Positions 10,846-23,900 of a stretch of DNA of 64,000 bases are shown here, piece by piece. The position numbers and the translations under genes were made by a program. The notes under the pieces are model-generated. The model was not told the origin of the DNA. It saw nothing but the letters and a program-made list of their open reading frames with translations, and searched no databases. This DNA comes from Ixodes scapularis (taxonomy: Eukaryota; Arthropoda; Arachnida; Ixodida; Ixodidae), in the NCBI RefSeq assembly GCF_016920785.2, contig NW_024609857.1:76009570-76073569 (forward strand), read 5' to 3'. Each line of letters begins with the position of its first letter. Position 1 is the first letter of the stretch.

Positions 10846-13056
10846 CGGAAAGGGTGAGGGGATGGGGGAAGGGGGGTGCTCGGCAGAGGAGAAAGACAAA
10901 ACAGACAGACGCAACGAACGCGGCGAAGCAGTTCTCTCTGCAGGCGGGGAGTGGCAGGGAGCAGAAAACGCAGAGGACTTTTCTTTCACTGCTCAGTGCT
11001 TGCTTTATCTTCGCCTCTTTGCTCGCTCCCCGCCTTTCCTTCCCCACTTTTTTTTTTTTTAGTGCAATTTGATATTTGTTCTATCATTGTGGCATAGTGC
11101 CACTCTCAGGGCCGCAAAGTTAGAGAACCTGCGCAAAGTGCGTTCTGTTGGCAAGCCAGATTGTGTTGCATTGCAAACTTGTATCCACCCCTGAAAAATT
11201 CCTGGGGAGAACCGTGGCATAGTTCATTGTGGTGTGGGTATAGCAGGGTTGTGTGCACGTTTAGACGGGAAAATTAGTCGGCGGCAATGGCCGTCCAGTG
11301 TCTCTGCTGGAGATGAGACTGCTAGACTGGAGTCTTTAACGTGCGTCACGCAGTAGGTTTAGGCGGCCGCCCAATGGTGTAATGCTCATCAAGATCAAAG
11401 GGGGCAAGGGGTGGAGATTGAGCCCAGAGTCCCTAGGTTATGCTGCACAAGCTCGGAGACATCATGGCCAAGGTGCTCGCAATCTGACGGAGGCTTATTG
11501 TGGAGATGATGCCGCCTAACCGAGCTTTTTGTCGTACATCAAAGGTGCCCCAGGTGGTCGAAATTAGTCCTCAGTCCTCCGCTGGGGCGTGCCAGATGCC
11601 CGTCGTTGGTCTGGCACATAAAACCCCTAAATTTGACCTGATAAGCTCGGAGCTTCAGCTTCTTAAAGGTGAAGCTTGAACGAAAATTGAAATATTCGAA
11701 TTTCGTTCGGAAATGAGTCAAGCATGACGGATAATAACCGTAAATGATGATCGCACGTTTGTATTTTGAACGACTGGCTATATTTTTCGTACAAAACAGT
11801 GCAAGCGAGCAAGCGCTCGAAGAGAAGAGAACGGAGAGCGCGATGCGTCATGGGATATCCGGCGCAAACAAAAACAGAAAAAAAAAAAAGATTCCCCTTA
11901 TTCATGATGTAGCAAGGCTGGCGTGGTTATGAGCTTTACCGTTGGTGACGTTGTCAGCGTTGTGGTGGTGTCAATAGTGTCAACGCGTTATAACCGAGCC
12001 GTTCGAAGTACCCGTGGGGTGACGAGCATGTGGCTGGCCCAAGGAGCATGTAGCTTCCACAGCACTGTCAGCTGAGGGGTGAACAAGGTGGGAAAAGCAA
12101 CTTTTGTCCAAATTTTGAGCAACGGTCTAATCTTCTAGGGAGAGAATGGCTGTGCCTGGGTACACAAACGAGGCTTTGGTACAATGCGCGATTTGCGAGT
12201 TGAGGAAAGCTATGAAGGAAAATGTTGAATTCCAAAGAGCAGCGCTGCTCTGATGTAACCTGCTACATCTTGACGATGTAGCAAGTTCCCCAAGTTTGCT
12301 AGATTGCCTCCCAAATAGGCTCCACATGCATCCATCAGGTGCACATTAAAAGATTGTTTAATTAGCTTTAAAATGAGTTTTCTGGTGCCTTTGAACGAAA
12401 GACTGGTGTCCTTGAGGTTATGCTGCAACATGCAACACATTAAAGCTAAAAAATAAGCGCTGGAATTTCGTTTCCGTACCCCACGCCTGGCCAGCTTTTC
12501 CTCTTGGAAGCTCCCATCATGATTGTGTAGAGTTTTCCGACCAGCACGTATATCCGGCATTATTACAGCATCTATTAGAGGCTAGTTACTCCAATTCCTT
12601 TGTGTAATGGCAGCTCGCACGCGGTGGGCCCAGTGGCCACACAAGTGTTCTTTGCAGGCTCCACGGTCATTCATTAGCCTCAATGCTTCGAGGAATTCTT
12701 TCGTGGGCATATGGCCACAAGCCCTGTCAGCTGTTCTTGGAAGCTCGTCAACATGGCAGCTTCTGTGATGTAGCAATGTACAGGTACAAGCATCACAACT
12801 GCATGTTTCAGGCATGATCCACCAGGTATAGCATGCAAAAGGTGTTTGTATGTTTGATTGAAGGTCGTAAAAATTGCTGAGAAGCAACCTGTAAGCAGTG
12901 GGTGATGAAGGCACACTGGGGGCTACCAGCAAAGTGTTTTAATAATTGTAGAACTAGATTTCTTAGTTTGACCACCAAGGATGCACGATGGTACTGATGC
13001 AACGGGATGACAATCCTACAACTTTCAGTTCAAGCTCCTGGCAATCTTTCTATGTA
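10846..13056. other. Intergenic stretch with unrecognised open frames
   Basis: On the minus strand between 12127 and 13002, several overlapping frames of 64-116 codons read in protein-like fashion (for example KLILKLIKQSFNVHLMDA and MPTKEFLEALRLMNDRG) but change frame repeatedly. This could be an old element or pseudogene; I do not recognise it. I see nothing in 10846-12120 apart from poly-T and poly-A runs. Confidence 0.25.
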
Positions 13057-13408
13057 CCATATTTTCTGGGCTATAGTCCGCAGACTATATATGTTTAAAA
13101 GTTGAAAATTTTAGACTGTTGAATATCTATGCGTGTGGTCTATACAGGAATTTTGTTTTTCAAGATCATTCATTATGACGGGACGGAATTTTTAAATCGA
13201 AGAGTATGTTGATGATTCATGTACGTATAATACAAGCTTCTTTGCGACCCAAAAAAAGCAGACATTTGTCGAGGTGTGCCGTGTACGAGAAGATTTTCGT
13301 GTCAACTAAGCACCAGGTGCGGATTATCTAAGGAGAAACTTTAATTTTTGACCCTGAATTTACCCCTGGGGACTACACTAGGTGCGGACTATAGCCCGGA
13401 AAATAGGG
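13057..13408. mobile_element. 352-bp TA-bounded MITE
   Basis: The left end CCATATTTTCTGGGCTATAG and the right end, read on the other strand, CCCTATTTTCCGGGCTATAG are near-identical inverted repeats that extend into GTCCGCA. TA dinucleotides flank both ends (13055-13056, 13409-13410). No coding frame lies inside. The pattern fits a Tc1/mariner-group derivative. Confidence 0.75.
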
Positions 13409-14212
13409 TAGTACTGAAGGCCCCAGTCCCATGCTGACGATTTTGAGAAGGCAGTTTGCAATTGATTATCACACAAAATTTGCCAGCATATATAATACAA
13501 ACTCCCAATAGATTAAAAGCTTAAAAAATTTTACTCCCCAACATGCACCATGGTATAACCATAAAGTTCAGGAAATTGGCGTGAATTTCGGTGTGAACGT
13601 CATTCTCCGGGCTCCATTTGTCGTATCTGTGGGCCACAAACATGAAGCACACAAAAGCAATACATTTTGCAGCTGGTTTCAAAGCTGCCAGTCCGAAGGC
13701 TTTGACTCACATTCGCGTCTCGCTTATGGCAAGTTCACTCTCCAATATTGATTTTTGCATCCGCATTAAAAAAAAATTTCAAATATGCTAGCTATCTATA
13801 TAGCTTTATAAGCCCTGCCATTGGAAAAATGTACTCGGGAGGATTCCTGGAAAAACACCGATAAATGTGTGGCAAACATATTTGCCAGTCCAGTGGAAAA
13901 AAAATATTAACCAGGCATCCGATAAAATTTTGAACGTTTATTATGATTTCTTTCCTCATACCGTCTATGTACAGGTGGTACGGAGCTGACATACTAAGTG
14001 CTGGCACAGGTCAATGTAATGCTGCCTTTTTGACGATTCTGACATGGACAGCTAAAAAAAAAAAAAACGAACTGGAGTACCTTTCCCTTAAATTATACAC
14101 CATTTCCCTTTCGTTCGTTTCAGTGTATTGCTTCTTACTTTTTTACATGATTTATCTGCCAAGCTTCCACACACGATAAAGGCTGATTTTATCTTGAGGA
14201 ACCCAGAAGACT

Positions 14213-14382
14213 ACCGTAAAGTACCAAGCATCCACCTATCTCACAATAAGTGCCCACCCCTCAATTTTGTAACATTTGGAAAATACACAAAGGACATGTT
14301 GACCTAAGAAGTGCCCAACGCCCAGTTTTACATGATTATCTCAAAATTTTGAGTGGACGCTGGCTAGGGATTTTACTGTAGC
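14213..14382. repeat. Dispersed repeat, copy 2 (partner at 2205-2385)
   Basis: It begins TACCGTAAAGTACC and ends near TTTTACTGTA, giving short inverted ends. The interior shares CATGATTATCTC-type text and GTGCCCA repeats with the other copy. Confidence 0.5.
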
Positions 14383-14411
14383 CATTCTCTTCCTCATCTT
14401 CTATCAACCCA

Positions 14412-14600
14412 CTAAAAGGACACTAAACTCCCAAACATCTTTTTTAAGAAACAAAATAAGCTCTCCAAACAAAAATAAAACTTTTTAAGGCAACATTTAT
14501 GCCACAAAACAAAATTTTAGTTGGGAGCGATTTCGACTTTTAGGTGTTTGCGATCCAGGCACCTAAAAGAAGAGATGTTTGGGAGTTTGGTGCCCCTTAA
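14412..14600. mobile_element. TTAA-type MITE beside the MRPS31 stop codon
   Basis: Inverted ends: AAGGACACTAAACTCCCAAA on the left, and on the right strand AAGGGGCACCAAACTCCCAA. The interior holds a small hairpin (CTTTTAGGTG and CACCTAAAAG). The right end finishes in TTAA and the left in CTAA. It starts 36 bp past the MRPS31 stop, so it is probably in the 3' UTR. Confidence 0.7.
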
Positions 14601-14635
14601 GCATCCATCCACGTGCAAACTGCTAAGTTGTTTTC

Positions 14636-14976
14636 TCAATATTGCCACGGTGGGAAGGAAGCCACCCGTCTCAGTTGTGTGCCGCCGTACTCTGGGCCCC
14701 CCCCTTCATCCCCTGGGGCGGTTAAAGGGGGCGGTGTAGGGCCCTCGCCGGGGAGGGCCCCGGCAAGTCGGAGCACCTCGTGCTTCTCCCTGAAGTACTG
14801 TCGGAACCAGTCAATGTGCTCCCGCTTGCGCTGGACCGAGATGTAAGGGTTCTTGGACAGGCCGACCAGCACCAGCTCCATGAAGTGGCGCACGGGGCCG
14901 GTGCGGGGAAAGTCCTCGATCAGGCCCTCCAGGAACACGTGGTCCGTGAAGGGCACCTTGGCCTCCTCTTCCAGGC
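14636..14976 (-). CDS. MRPS31: MRPS31 exon 7 (C-terminal domain and stop)
   Basis: The acceptor is CTGTCTTCCCAG. The exon covers residues 284-396, including the conserved PVRHFMELVLVGLSKNPYIS and REHIDWFRQYFREKHEVL. The stop is at 14636-14638. Confidence 0.93.
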
Positions 14977-17900
14977 CTGGGAAGACAGGAGAGAGAGTTT
15001 GGCTACATTACCTGCATCTGCAGAGATGGCGTAATGTTTGTTTCCCTTGCCAGTTTGGGTGCGAGGTAGGCACGTTTTAAATTCGATAGGATTCCTTGGT
15101 GAACCCCCTGCACTTTCATGTCTGTCTTGTCTGTCTCCAACAAAGCTGCTGTGGGCTGCTACAAAGAGACCGCTTGATCCGTGGCGCTTACACTCCACGG
15201 AAGAGGAGCTTTTTCAGATGTTGCAATCATGCCAATGAGGTGCAAGAGCGCCAGCGACGTGTGGAGGAGACTGTGGAACAACGCGAGGTGAGTTTATGTA
15301 AAGCTCGAGAGGCAAGAAGCAACGAGAAGGCCAGTGAAACAGACCAAGGCCGGCAACTTTGGCTGCAACGCGATCGCCACTCGAAATGGGGAAGACGAAC
15401 ATCGGCAACGAAATGGCGCAACGACAAGCAAATACAAATATTTGCTGGCCAAGATGTAGTTCCAGAAGTATTCTCCTGCGGCGTGGCGTGCAGCATGTGC
15501 AGCATGTGTGACCACTTGGGGTTCTGGTCGGACGAGTGCGCCGTGAACGACCGATTCACGGGACTCCTTTCAGCAGCATTCCCCGACAATTCAACAGACG
15601 AGTTCGTTACGTGAACAACATGCCAGTCAAGCCTCAATGTTAGTAATGTTCCCCGGCAGTCCTGCAGCAACACAGAACAAGAATCTGTGCAGTGATTTCG
15701 GCAACAATTTGTTTTTATTTCATCAGCCAATTTTCATGTAGTTCTGTAACGTCTGGCTGTAACAGCCGGCTGTAGAGGCCAGCTCTAGAGGCCGGCTGTA
15801 GCAGCCGGCTGTAACGAAAAACTGACACCAAAAAACATTATGCCCATAGGAAACCATACAGAAAGACTTTGGTCCCCTGGCAGAATTTGAACTCGCCACT
15901 TTGAGATTATGAGCCAAGAGCTTTGCCGACCGAGCTATCCGGGGCCAGTAGTCAGGCCACGCTAAAACAGTCTTTGGTGCGGCACACAAAGGAGCGGTTG
16001 TGCACTTCGTCGCGTTTCCTGTCATGCTGCACCATCCCACACCGTGTGTCAGAAATTAGAGTGAACCTTTGGTAGGCGGCACTTTTTAGATGCCCTTCAC
16101 TTCTCTGGAAGGCCTATCACACATTCTGTGCTTACTAGTCTTCGTCAGCATGATCAAGCACGTATAAGTTTTTTTGTTTTTCAGTTTGTGGGCTTGTGCA
16201 TGGGCTTGGTTTACCCAACTTGATGCAACCCAAAAAATTTATACGGCAATCAGTATCTGAGGAAGAAGTTTTTGCGACAAATCTTCAATACTATACAAGT
16301 GTACCCCATCAACACTAATAGAAAGAACATAAGCACCGTTTAGAATCGTGCGCACTTTGAATTTTGAAAATCAAAGATTTCATTTATGTATTGCTTGCGG
16401 ATATGCGGTCCCTACTGCCTGCTCGGGTAGTGCGTAGCGATGCTCCTGTGCCACCATGGTGCTTTGGTTTTCAGGGGCTAGACTAGTATATTTTGAAATG
16501 GTTCACTGGGTCCTGAATAACAGAAACCTTGATGTAACAAAATATGTGGTATAACGACGCCTGCAATTCTTCGTACTACAACGGCGCTAGAACTAAAAAC
16601 TGTCAGCCTTTCCACTCTGGTGAAGAAGGAAGACCAGCTAAGCTGTACTATGGTCAGACGACCTCAAGGGTGACTTCTTGGACGACCTCAAGGACGAAGC
16701 CTAGGGACGACGTCTAGGACGACCTCAAGGACGACGCCTCGAGAAATTCAGCCTTTCCACTCGGGTGAAAGCCACAGTAGAAAGGCTGGAATGTCATCAT
16801 CTATGAGCAAGGCTGGCAAGCCGATTGTCTGGCTGCCGCCGTAGCTCATAGATGGCGGTAGCTGTCCAGAGTTTTGTGTCGACATTTCTCTGCGGGGAAA
16901 CTAGCCCTTAACAGATCCTGGGGAAACTAGCCCTTAACAGCTCCGCTGTAAAAATAAGTCGGCTACAAACCAACAAGCCCATTTCGGGATGACGAAATGT
17001 TAGGCTAGGTGGCACAAGCTGCCGCCCGTTAAAAAGGGTATAGCCATTACCATCCATCTATCCATCCACAACTGCATATGGTACCGCCACGGCTCAAGTG
17101 AAAGCATATACAATAGCCGAACGATTTTTCGGACGAAAATACGGACATGCTCTATTATTCGGACATCAACGCGAAACCGTCGGTGACCTGGTGGTTGTTG
17201 TTCAGACCCATTCTTTCTGACTGTTCAATTTTTAACTTTTCTGACCTCTTTCGAATCCTGAAAAGTTGGTCGGCTACTGTAGTTGTATATGAAGGGAAAA
17301 CTCGAGTATGCACTGTAACCTTTACATGCTTTTCCTCTTCAAGGATCACTACATACTATCAGACAGCATGGCAAACCAGAGGCTCGCAGCCGTCTTGGAA
17401 ACGCGTAGTCTCAGATGATGCAGGAGTTCCGCACTACTAGGCTGCATTCAAAAGTGGATGAAATCCAGTTCCCTTTCCAGAACCACTCTATGGAGCCCCC
17501 TTTCGAAACGTGGCAATGGAACTGTCGAGGGTCGCCATTCTCGTTGGACGCCAGAGAGCTCACCGGCCTCGTTGTTGATGGGGAAGGTCCAGAGCTTGCC
17601 CTGCTCGGTCCACAGGATCATCTCCTCATAGGCATTCCTCGGGGGAGGGGTCGCCAGGAGCCGCAACTCCCGTTGCTGCAGCCTCTCCCAGGTCTCCAGG
17701 CGGGGGGCATCTGCGACGGAGCCAACTCAAACTTTGAGATCTCGAGGAGCCCCCATCTGCCTCAAGCGGCAACCTGGGAACTTCTCCCAGTCTCGGCACC
17801 AATGCAATGCGGACCTTGCAAACATTAATGAGAATACTAGGGAGTGTTTGGTGCATAGTTATGGATCGGTGAGTGGCTCAGGTCTGCTAAGGTATCGCTT

Positions 17901-20900
17901 AAACTGCAGAAACACTTCACTTAGAGACAGGGACAGACGAGGAAATTTGAGAGCTTGGGGAACGTTTTGACAAACCCAGTTGGAGAACTTGCACAGTAGA
18001 GTAGGGGTTCCTAGATGCACAGGGCTGCTTCGGGGTGCCCCCAAAGCTTTTCAAGTGCCCATGTTCCCTTTATTGTCACCAACTCTGTGATTGGATGTAA
18101 TTATTTAGTCAATGTCCTCAAGGTGGAGACGATTTACACGAAGATAAATTGACCTTCACCCGAAATGAGGCGCAATTCTCGCCTTCCAGGCAACTGGTGT
18201 GCTGCTGAAATATACCACCTGCTGACAATGTAATGGTATGTTCCAGAACACACGTACAGTAATCCCTCATTATAACGAAATCACTTTTTTCAAATCATTG
18301 CTTTTATCGAAGTTCAACGTGGCCCCGACCAAAATGCACACATTTTTAACCTGGTTATTCGAAGTGTATCTGCTGCCGATCACGCTCATTACGAAGGCTT
18401 AAGTGCCGAAAGCATGCAAGCCTGCACGGAGACCTTTGCGTTCCCTCCCTCTTCTGCACCGAAGGGCAAGGGAATGCAAGCAATAATTAAAGAAAAAAAA
18501 ATCAATGATTACATTTTTAGGAACATGTTATGCACCGCGATGGACGTCTGGTAGAGAGTGTAAAGTGATAATTAGCAGATTAATTATCTAAAGTCTGCCA
18601 ACGAACTTTAAATATTCCCCTCAGCTGGCACACTTTAATTATAAAATTCGTGCCAGTTGTGAGAATTCAAACAACAAAATTCTGCTCCGCACTATTCTCT
18701 GGCAAAGTTAAGCTGTGAGGAGACAAGAAACTGAAACAAGACGCAAAATCAGCAACAGCCTTCACAGCAAGCCATTGAATCGCCATTAGCCGGTAAGGGT
18801 CAAATGACCGTAGGAAAGGCCCACCATACTCTGCTTTGTGCACTCTTTCTATGTTGGCTTTGGTATGGGTTTAGACTAGACAAGCTAACTTCGCCTGAGG
18901 CTGGGGCAGAGCATAATCTAGTCGGAATTTTAGCAACTGCTACGGCATAATTGAATGATGCGGAACAAACTTCGAATTGGGATGTGCCAGCTGAAGCTAA
19001 TATTTAGAAAGTTCAGTAACGGATATTGGGTAACTAATTTGCTAATTATCACTTTACACTCTCTACTTGATGTCTGCCACGCTGGAAAACGTTATTCTGA
19101 GGAAATCGGTTTTCTATTTTCAGTGTCTTTTTCTTAAAATTTATTTACCATCTTAGAAAAAGCATTTTGTATGTGGCATATCATTAATTTGTCCAATCCT
19201 CGGACCGGTGTTTAAGGTAGGGAGAAATAAAACTGCAGCTTTTAGGAAAAGTCCCGCAAACCTTTTTCCTGACGTTCGTTGGAGAAGATGTTGAGCCGCA
19301 CGCCAGAGCCAAGGTCCATCTTTTCCTCGGAACTAAATGCGAGAAAAGAAAAATTGTTTATTCATTTAGGATAGATACGCACACCAATCTTAGATGAAGT
19401 GTGAAAAGGTTTAAAGACATAAGCAGACACGTTTCTATCAGCACTACAAAGAGAAATAAGCGAGTGCACAAATAGGCAAGGTGAATTTAAAAAAAACGTT
19501 CGAAATTAGAATATTCAATGTTGAAATTTGGTCCAGGGACAGAGGTGTGATTTTTTTTTTGGAGGTGAAGAATGGAAGTTAAAAAGCAGAGTTGCACAAG
19601 CAACGAGATATTTTATAAAAATATTCCAGGCCTCAAATCGACACAAAAAATGTTGAAGTATGAGCACAAGTAATTATCCTCCCTTTCGTTTCCTCAACAG
19701 CCCAGCCATGCTTAGAGCAACAAACTGCACCTCTTGTCTTCGGCCTAGCGCTCCCACTAGGCAAGAGGGGAGATAAATATTACTGCTTCCTGTCGGCTGC
19801 AATTAATGAAAGGTCTTCACGTCAGAATGTAATGTGCAGCCTGTGAGCCCCAGTTTTGGCCACCCTTGTTCTAGCGGCTGTGGCTTTGAAATTTTAAAAA
19901 CTTCTGAACAGCCTTTGATGTTACTACCGCAGTATCTCGAGCCATCGCCCACCCCCCTTTTTGGGTGAATATCGATTTCCAAGAAACCGCAGAATGATCG
20001 CCCACCCCTACAAATACCCCAACACAAACTCTACGATCTGCAAACAGTCATCCTACCCGAATAATGTGGTTGCAGTTCAGGGATCGCGAGGTCAGCGAAC
20101 GCCCCATATTCTGGAGGCTGGAATGTAACTGCAGAGTGTAAACTCAAAGATGTAAGGACAAAGTCCGTTTCCACCGAAATAAGGTCAGCACGAACCCGCT
20201 CCTTCTCCCGGATTGTCGCGACCGTGGTTGATAAGGTTCTGCAGTGTTTAAGACAAAGTCAACGAGTAAGTAAAGAGTTGCTGGAACACCACAAACAGAC
20301 ATTTGTAGAGGTCCCATTTCGAGCTCAGTGTTCATTGTGCCGTCCACGCCACGCAGCAACGGCGCCTCGACCCGCGTTGATAGTACGCCGTGCACAGATG
20401 AATGCGTGTATGCACCAGACAAAGTTCCACAAAAGCCTTCCCTGTGATTGATAACGAGCCCAACTTGGCCCGACGCCAAAGTATTTGCCAACACGCTCTC
20501 CGGCTTTCCAGCATCGCTCTTCTTCGCTTCTTGCGCCTGCCCGCTCGCTGTGCCTGGTTGTTTTTTCCATTTTCTTGTTGACTCTCTTTTTTATTTTCTT
20601 AACTAACGAAGGCAACATAGCGGTGTTAGAAATGTTCACAGAACAAACGTTTGTGCTGTGTGCCGATCGGCGGTGTTCATCGCGCATATGCACGGAACGG
20701 ACTTTGCGATAGTAAAACCTTCTTCCGTGAGCATTTCTTGCACAAAACAATGAAACTAATTTGAGTTTTAAGTTTAATGTATCTCTCGTATAGCCACACT
20801 ATATATGTACAGAAAAATGGGCTTTTAGCTTTTTCAAAACTTTTTGCACTTGCCCACCGAGACATGGCCCACCCCACATTTTTAAGGAATTTCAGGCCAC

Positions 20901-23900
20901 AGGGGGTGGACGACGACTTGGGATGTTACGGTAAGCAGGGAGTGTAGTAGAGCAATTGCAACGTTTGTTCCAAGTGCCACAAAGCTGCACGCAACTCTAG
21001 CTTTGACCTTTCAACACAAACAGTTCCTAGCGTTATAAAAGCAGGACACCTGCAACGACTATACTAGGCATCGACTATTTATGCCACGTTGTCGAGGCTA
21101 GCGGAGCCTTCGCGGCGCTCCAACTCCGTCGAAGCTAGTTGCAAAAGCGTGTGCGAAAGGGACGCAAGACGAAGCCAAGTGCTCTTGCAGCAGCGCGGGG
21201 GTGCAGCAGCATGGAAGCTACACTGGCCTCGACAATGTAGGTAGCAGTAAATAGTCGACGCCAATTATAGCCGCGGCCGAGAAGACGCAATGGTCATCCC
21301 GAGTGCAACGGGGCAACTTCTTTTGCAAGCAGTCTCTGCGTGGGAAAATACGAAATGCCTGCTGGCCAGAAAGGGGAACTTCAAAAAGGGCAAGGGCTTG
21401 CACTGACCCCTCAGTGGGGATGACCCTCTTGCGCGACCCCCTCTCGTCCCTGCCGACGGCCTGAGCGAGGGCGTCGATGGTTCCCGGCAAGACCGGAGTC
21501 CCGAATGCGGCTCCGTCCTCGGCGACACCGCGCCGGGTCATGCCAGTAGGACGCTGGCCGCTCTTTCGTCCGCTCCGCCGGTCCACCTTCATGCCCACAA
21601 AGAGGTCGCTGGAAGGGCAAGACCATAGAGTTAACGTTACAACCTTGAGATAAAGGCTGCAACAATGGGGCTGCTACGAAAATGGAACGGAATATTGGAC
21701 AGGGAGGAAGACGGAGTTCTGCCTTCTGTCTGCGAGAAGTAGGATGCTCTTCTGCGTGACACTAAAGGTCGGTTCAGACATGTGCATTTGAGTGTGCTCG
21801 ACTACATTACGAGTGTGTTCCGCTTCGACGTGTTGTGCGGACCTTGACTGCTATAGCAACTGTCTGACTGTAAGCAGGCTTAGCTGGCGATAGGCCTACC
21901 AGCACTAAAGGTCTGAGGTCTGTCTATGCTTTGTTCTTGTATGAACTTCAGGTGTGGTGCCACCGACAGAGGAACAGTCTTGGTAGGTATGCATGCCACT
22001 CCTCGTGTCGTCCGAAGAAAAACAAAGCTATACTGTGACATTAGGTGTTTAAACCTGACCAATTTTATTTTTATACTTAATTGACAGATGCTACTCCTTC
22101 TCATAAAAGGTCTCATGGAACCGGGCTTTAAGAAACAGTACAATCAACCCAACCGCATTTGTCAACACAAGGAAAAACAGCATCGAGCAAAACAAAAAAG
22201 GGAACAATAAAAACAAAAGTGCATTTTGGGAACCATATTTACACAACATAGTATATTATGTATGTTTAAGAAATATGCCAAGAAATACTTTAAACGAGGA
22301 ATAATTGTTGCACCACAAGGAATTATGCAAAGACGAGGGAAGACTATGGCGTCATGTTCATCATAAATGAATGCAATTTTGTTGAAACAACAAAAAAAAG
22401 CCTCGCTTTGAACGATTTAAAGATACGGCATCGGCAACATGTAGTGAACACCCCCCTCAAGTGACTAATTGATATGCCACACAAGGCAATGGCACACGAA
22501 TTTTGTGGCTTGGCTTAAGATATACTAGCAGCACACACTACTGCTTTGTTCATTCCAATGTGCAGTCTGCATTGTTTGCATTGCTGTAAGAATATGTTGC
22601 GAATTGGATATGAAATGCAATTTCATATGGATTGGCGTGCTTGCAAGCTCCCATTATGTACACCTGACTAACAGTTAAACACACACTTTTTAATTTAGTC
22701 ATCAACTAGCCTCAAATATCAGCCGAACAATGACCCTGCCTTCAAGTGACCCGAGTAAAAGTGTGCACGCAACCGACGCAAGAGGTTTCTTTCCCGAGCC
22801 TCCAATGTTAAAAGAAAACGGGAGATCTCACCCCAGGTGTGCCTTGCTCTTGTCGTCGGCGAGGTCCCCTCCTGCATCCTTTTCCTCCTTGTGTAGCCTT
22901 AGCTTGGAGAGGAGTTCGGACTCTGTCTGCTCCTGGTCTCCACCCAGACTGGCAGCCACCTCCTTGACCGCCTCCACCATCTGCTGCTCGAGCCCTTTGG
23001 TCCTGGACAGCACACGTTGCTCGTCAAGAGGCATCTAAGACGGCATAAGAGATCACACAGCTCAGACAAGACAGCCTAGGGCTGTTTGGACTTGGTGTCC
23101 ATTAAAGGTCAAATGTGTTGAGTCGGAAATGTTTGACTAAAAGGCGGCCAGTGGGCCGAGATAAGGACGATTGACTGCTTATGTCTTTGCTGTAGCGTAG
23201 TATGACACGCCTGGGCCGGTTTGCTGGTGAAAAAAGTACCTGGCCTTTCAGCCATTCCTGCTCAACAGATGTAAGCCTTGCCTGTCATTTTCTTTATATC
23301 TCGATTAACGTGACCTTCCCAGAAATAAATTTTCATGCCACTTATAAAGTATACAAATGCGATTCATTTCACTTACATTTGAAGCCTGTTCACGTTCCTT
23401 TGGCACACAAAATCGGACTCGAATAATTAAGGCAAGAACGGACTTATGGCAGCCATTTTCCTGGGATGCTAGGTGCCTGTGATTTCTTGTCCCCATGGAG
23501 CTCGTCACATGATCTCAAAATCCCTCTTGCAGCTGGTTTAACCGTCAGGAAAAATACCCGCATTCTCCAGCACAACGGTCCTGGAGACTTTAACGTGAAG
23601 TGTCGTGCGGGGATGGTTCTGCAAGGCTTGACAAGTATTTGTATACAATCCGCCAGAAGTAGATGTCGAGCATTACTTATGAGCAGGGTTCCGTGTTTTC
23701 GTACAAACGAAAAACTCAGAAAAATACCTGCCGGTCAAATTTTCGTGAATTCGGATTTATTATATAAACTCTGAATTTCGAGGTCACTTTGTTTCAAAGA
23801 AACGAAAGGGAAAAGTCTAATCTACAAATAGGTTTGGTACAGGGTTAGTCAGTGATCTTGCGTAGAGGCCACTCCAGTTTCCTTTCAAATCTCAAATCGT

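Noticed and set aside
15871..15947. A Met(CAU)-like tRNA gene on the minus strand
   Set aside because: Box A and box B are present, but the acceptor and anticodon stems do not pair properly and a non-tRNA body follows, so it is a tRNA-derived SINE.
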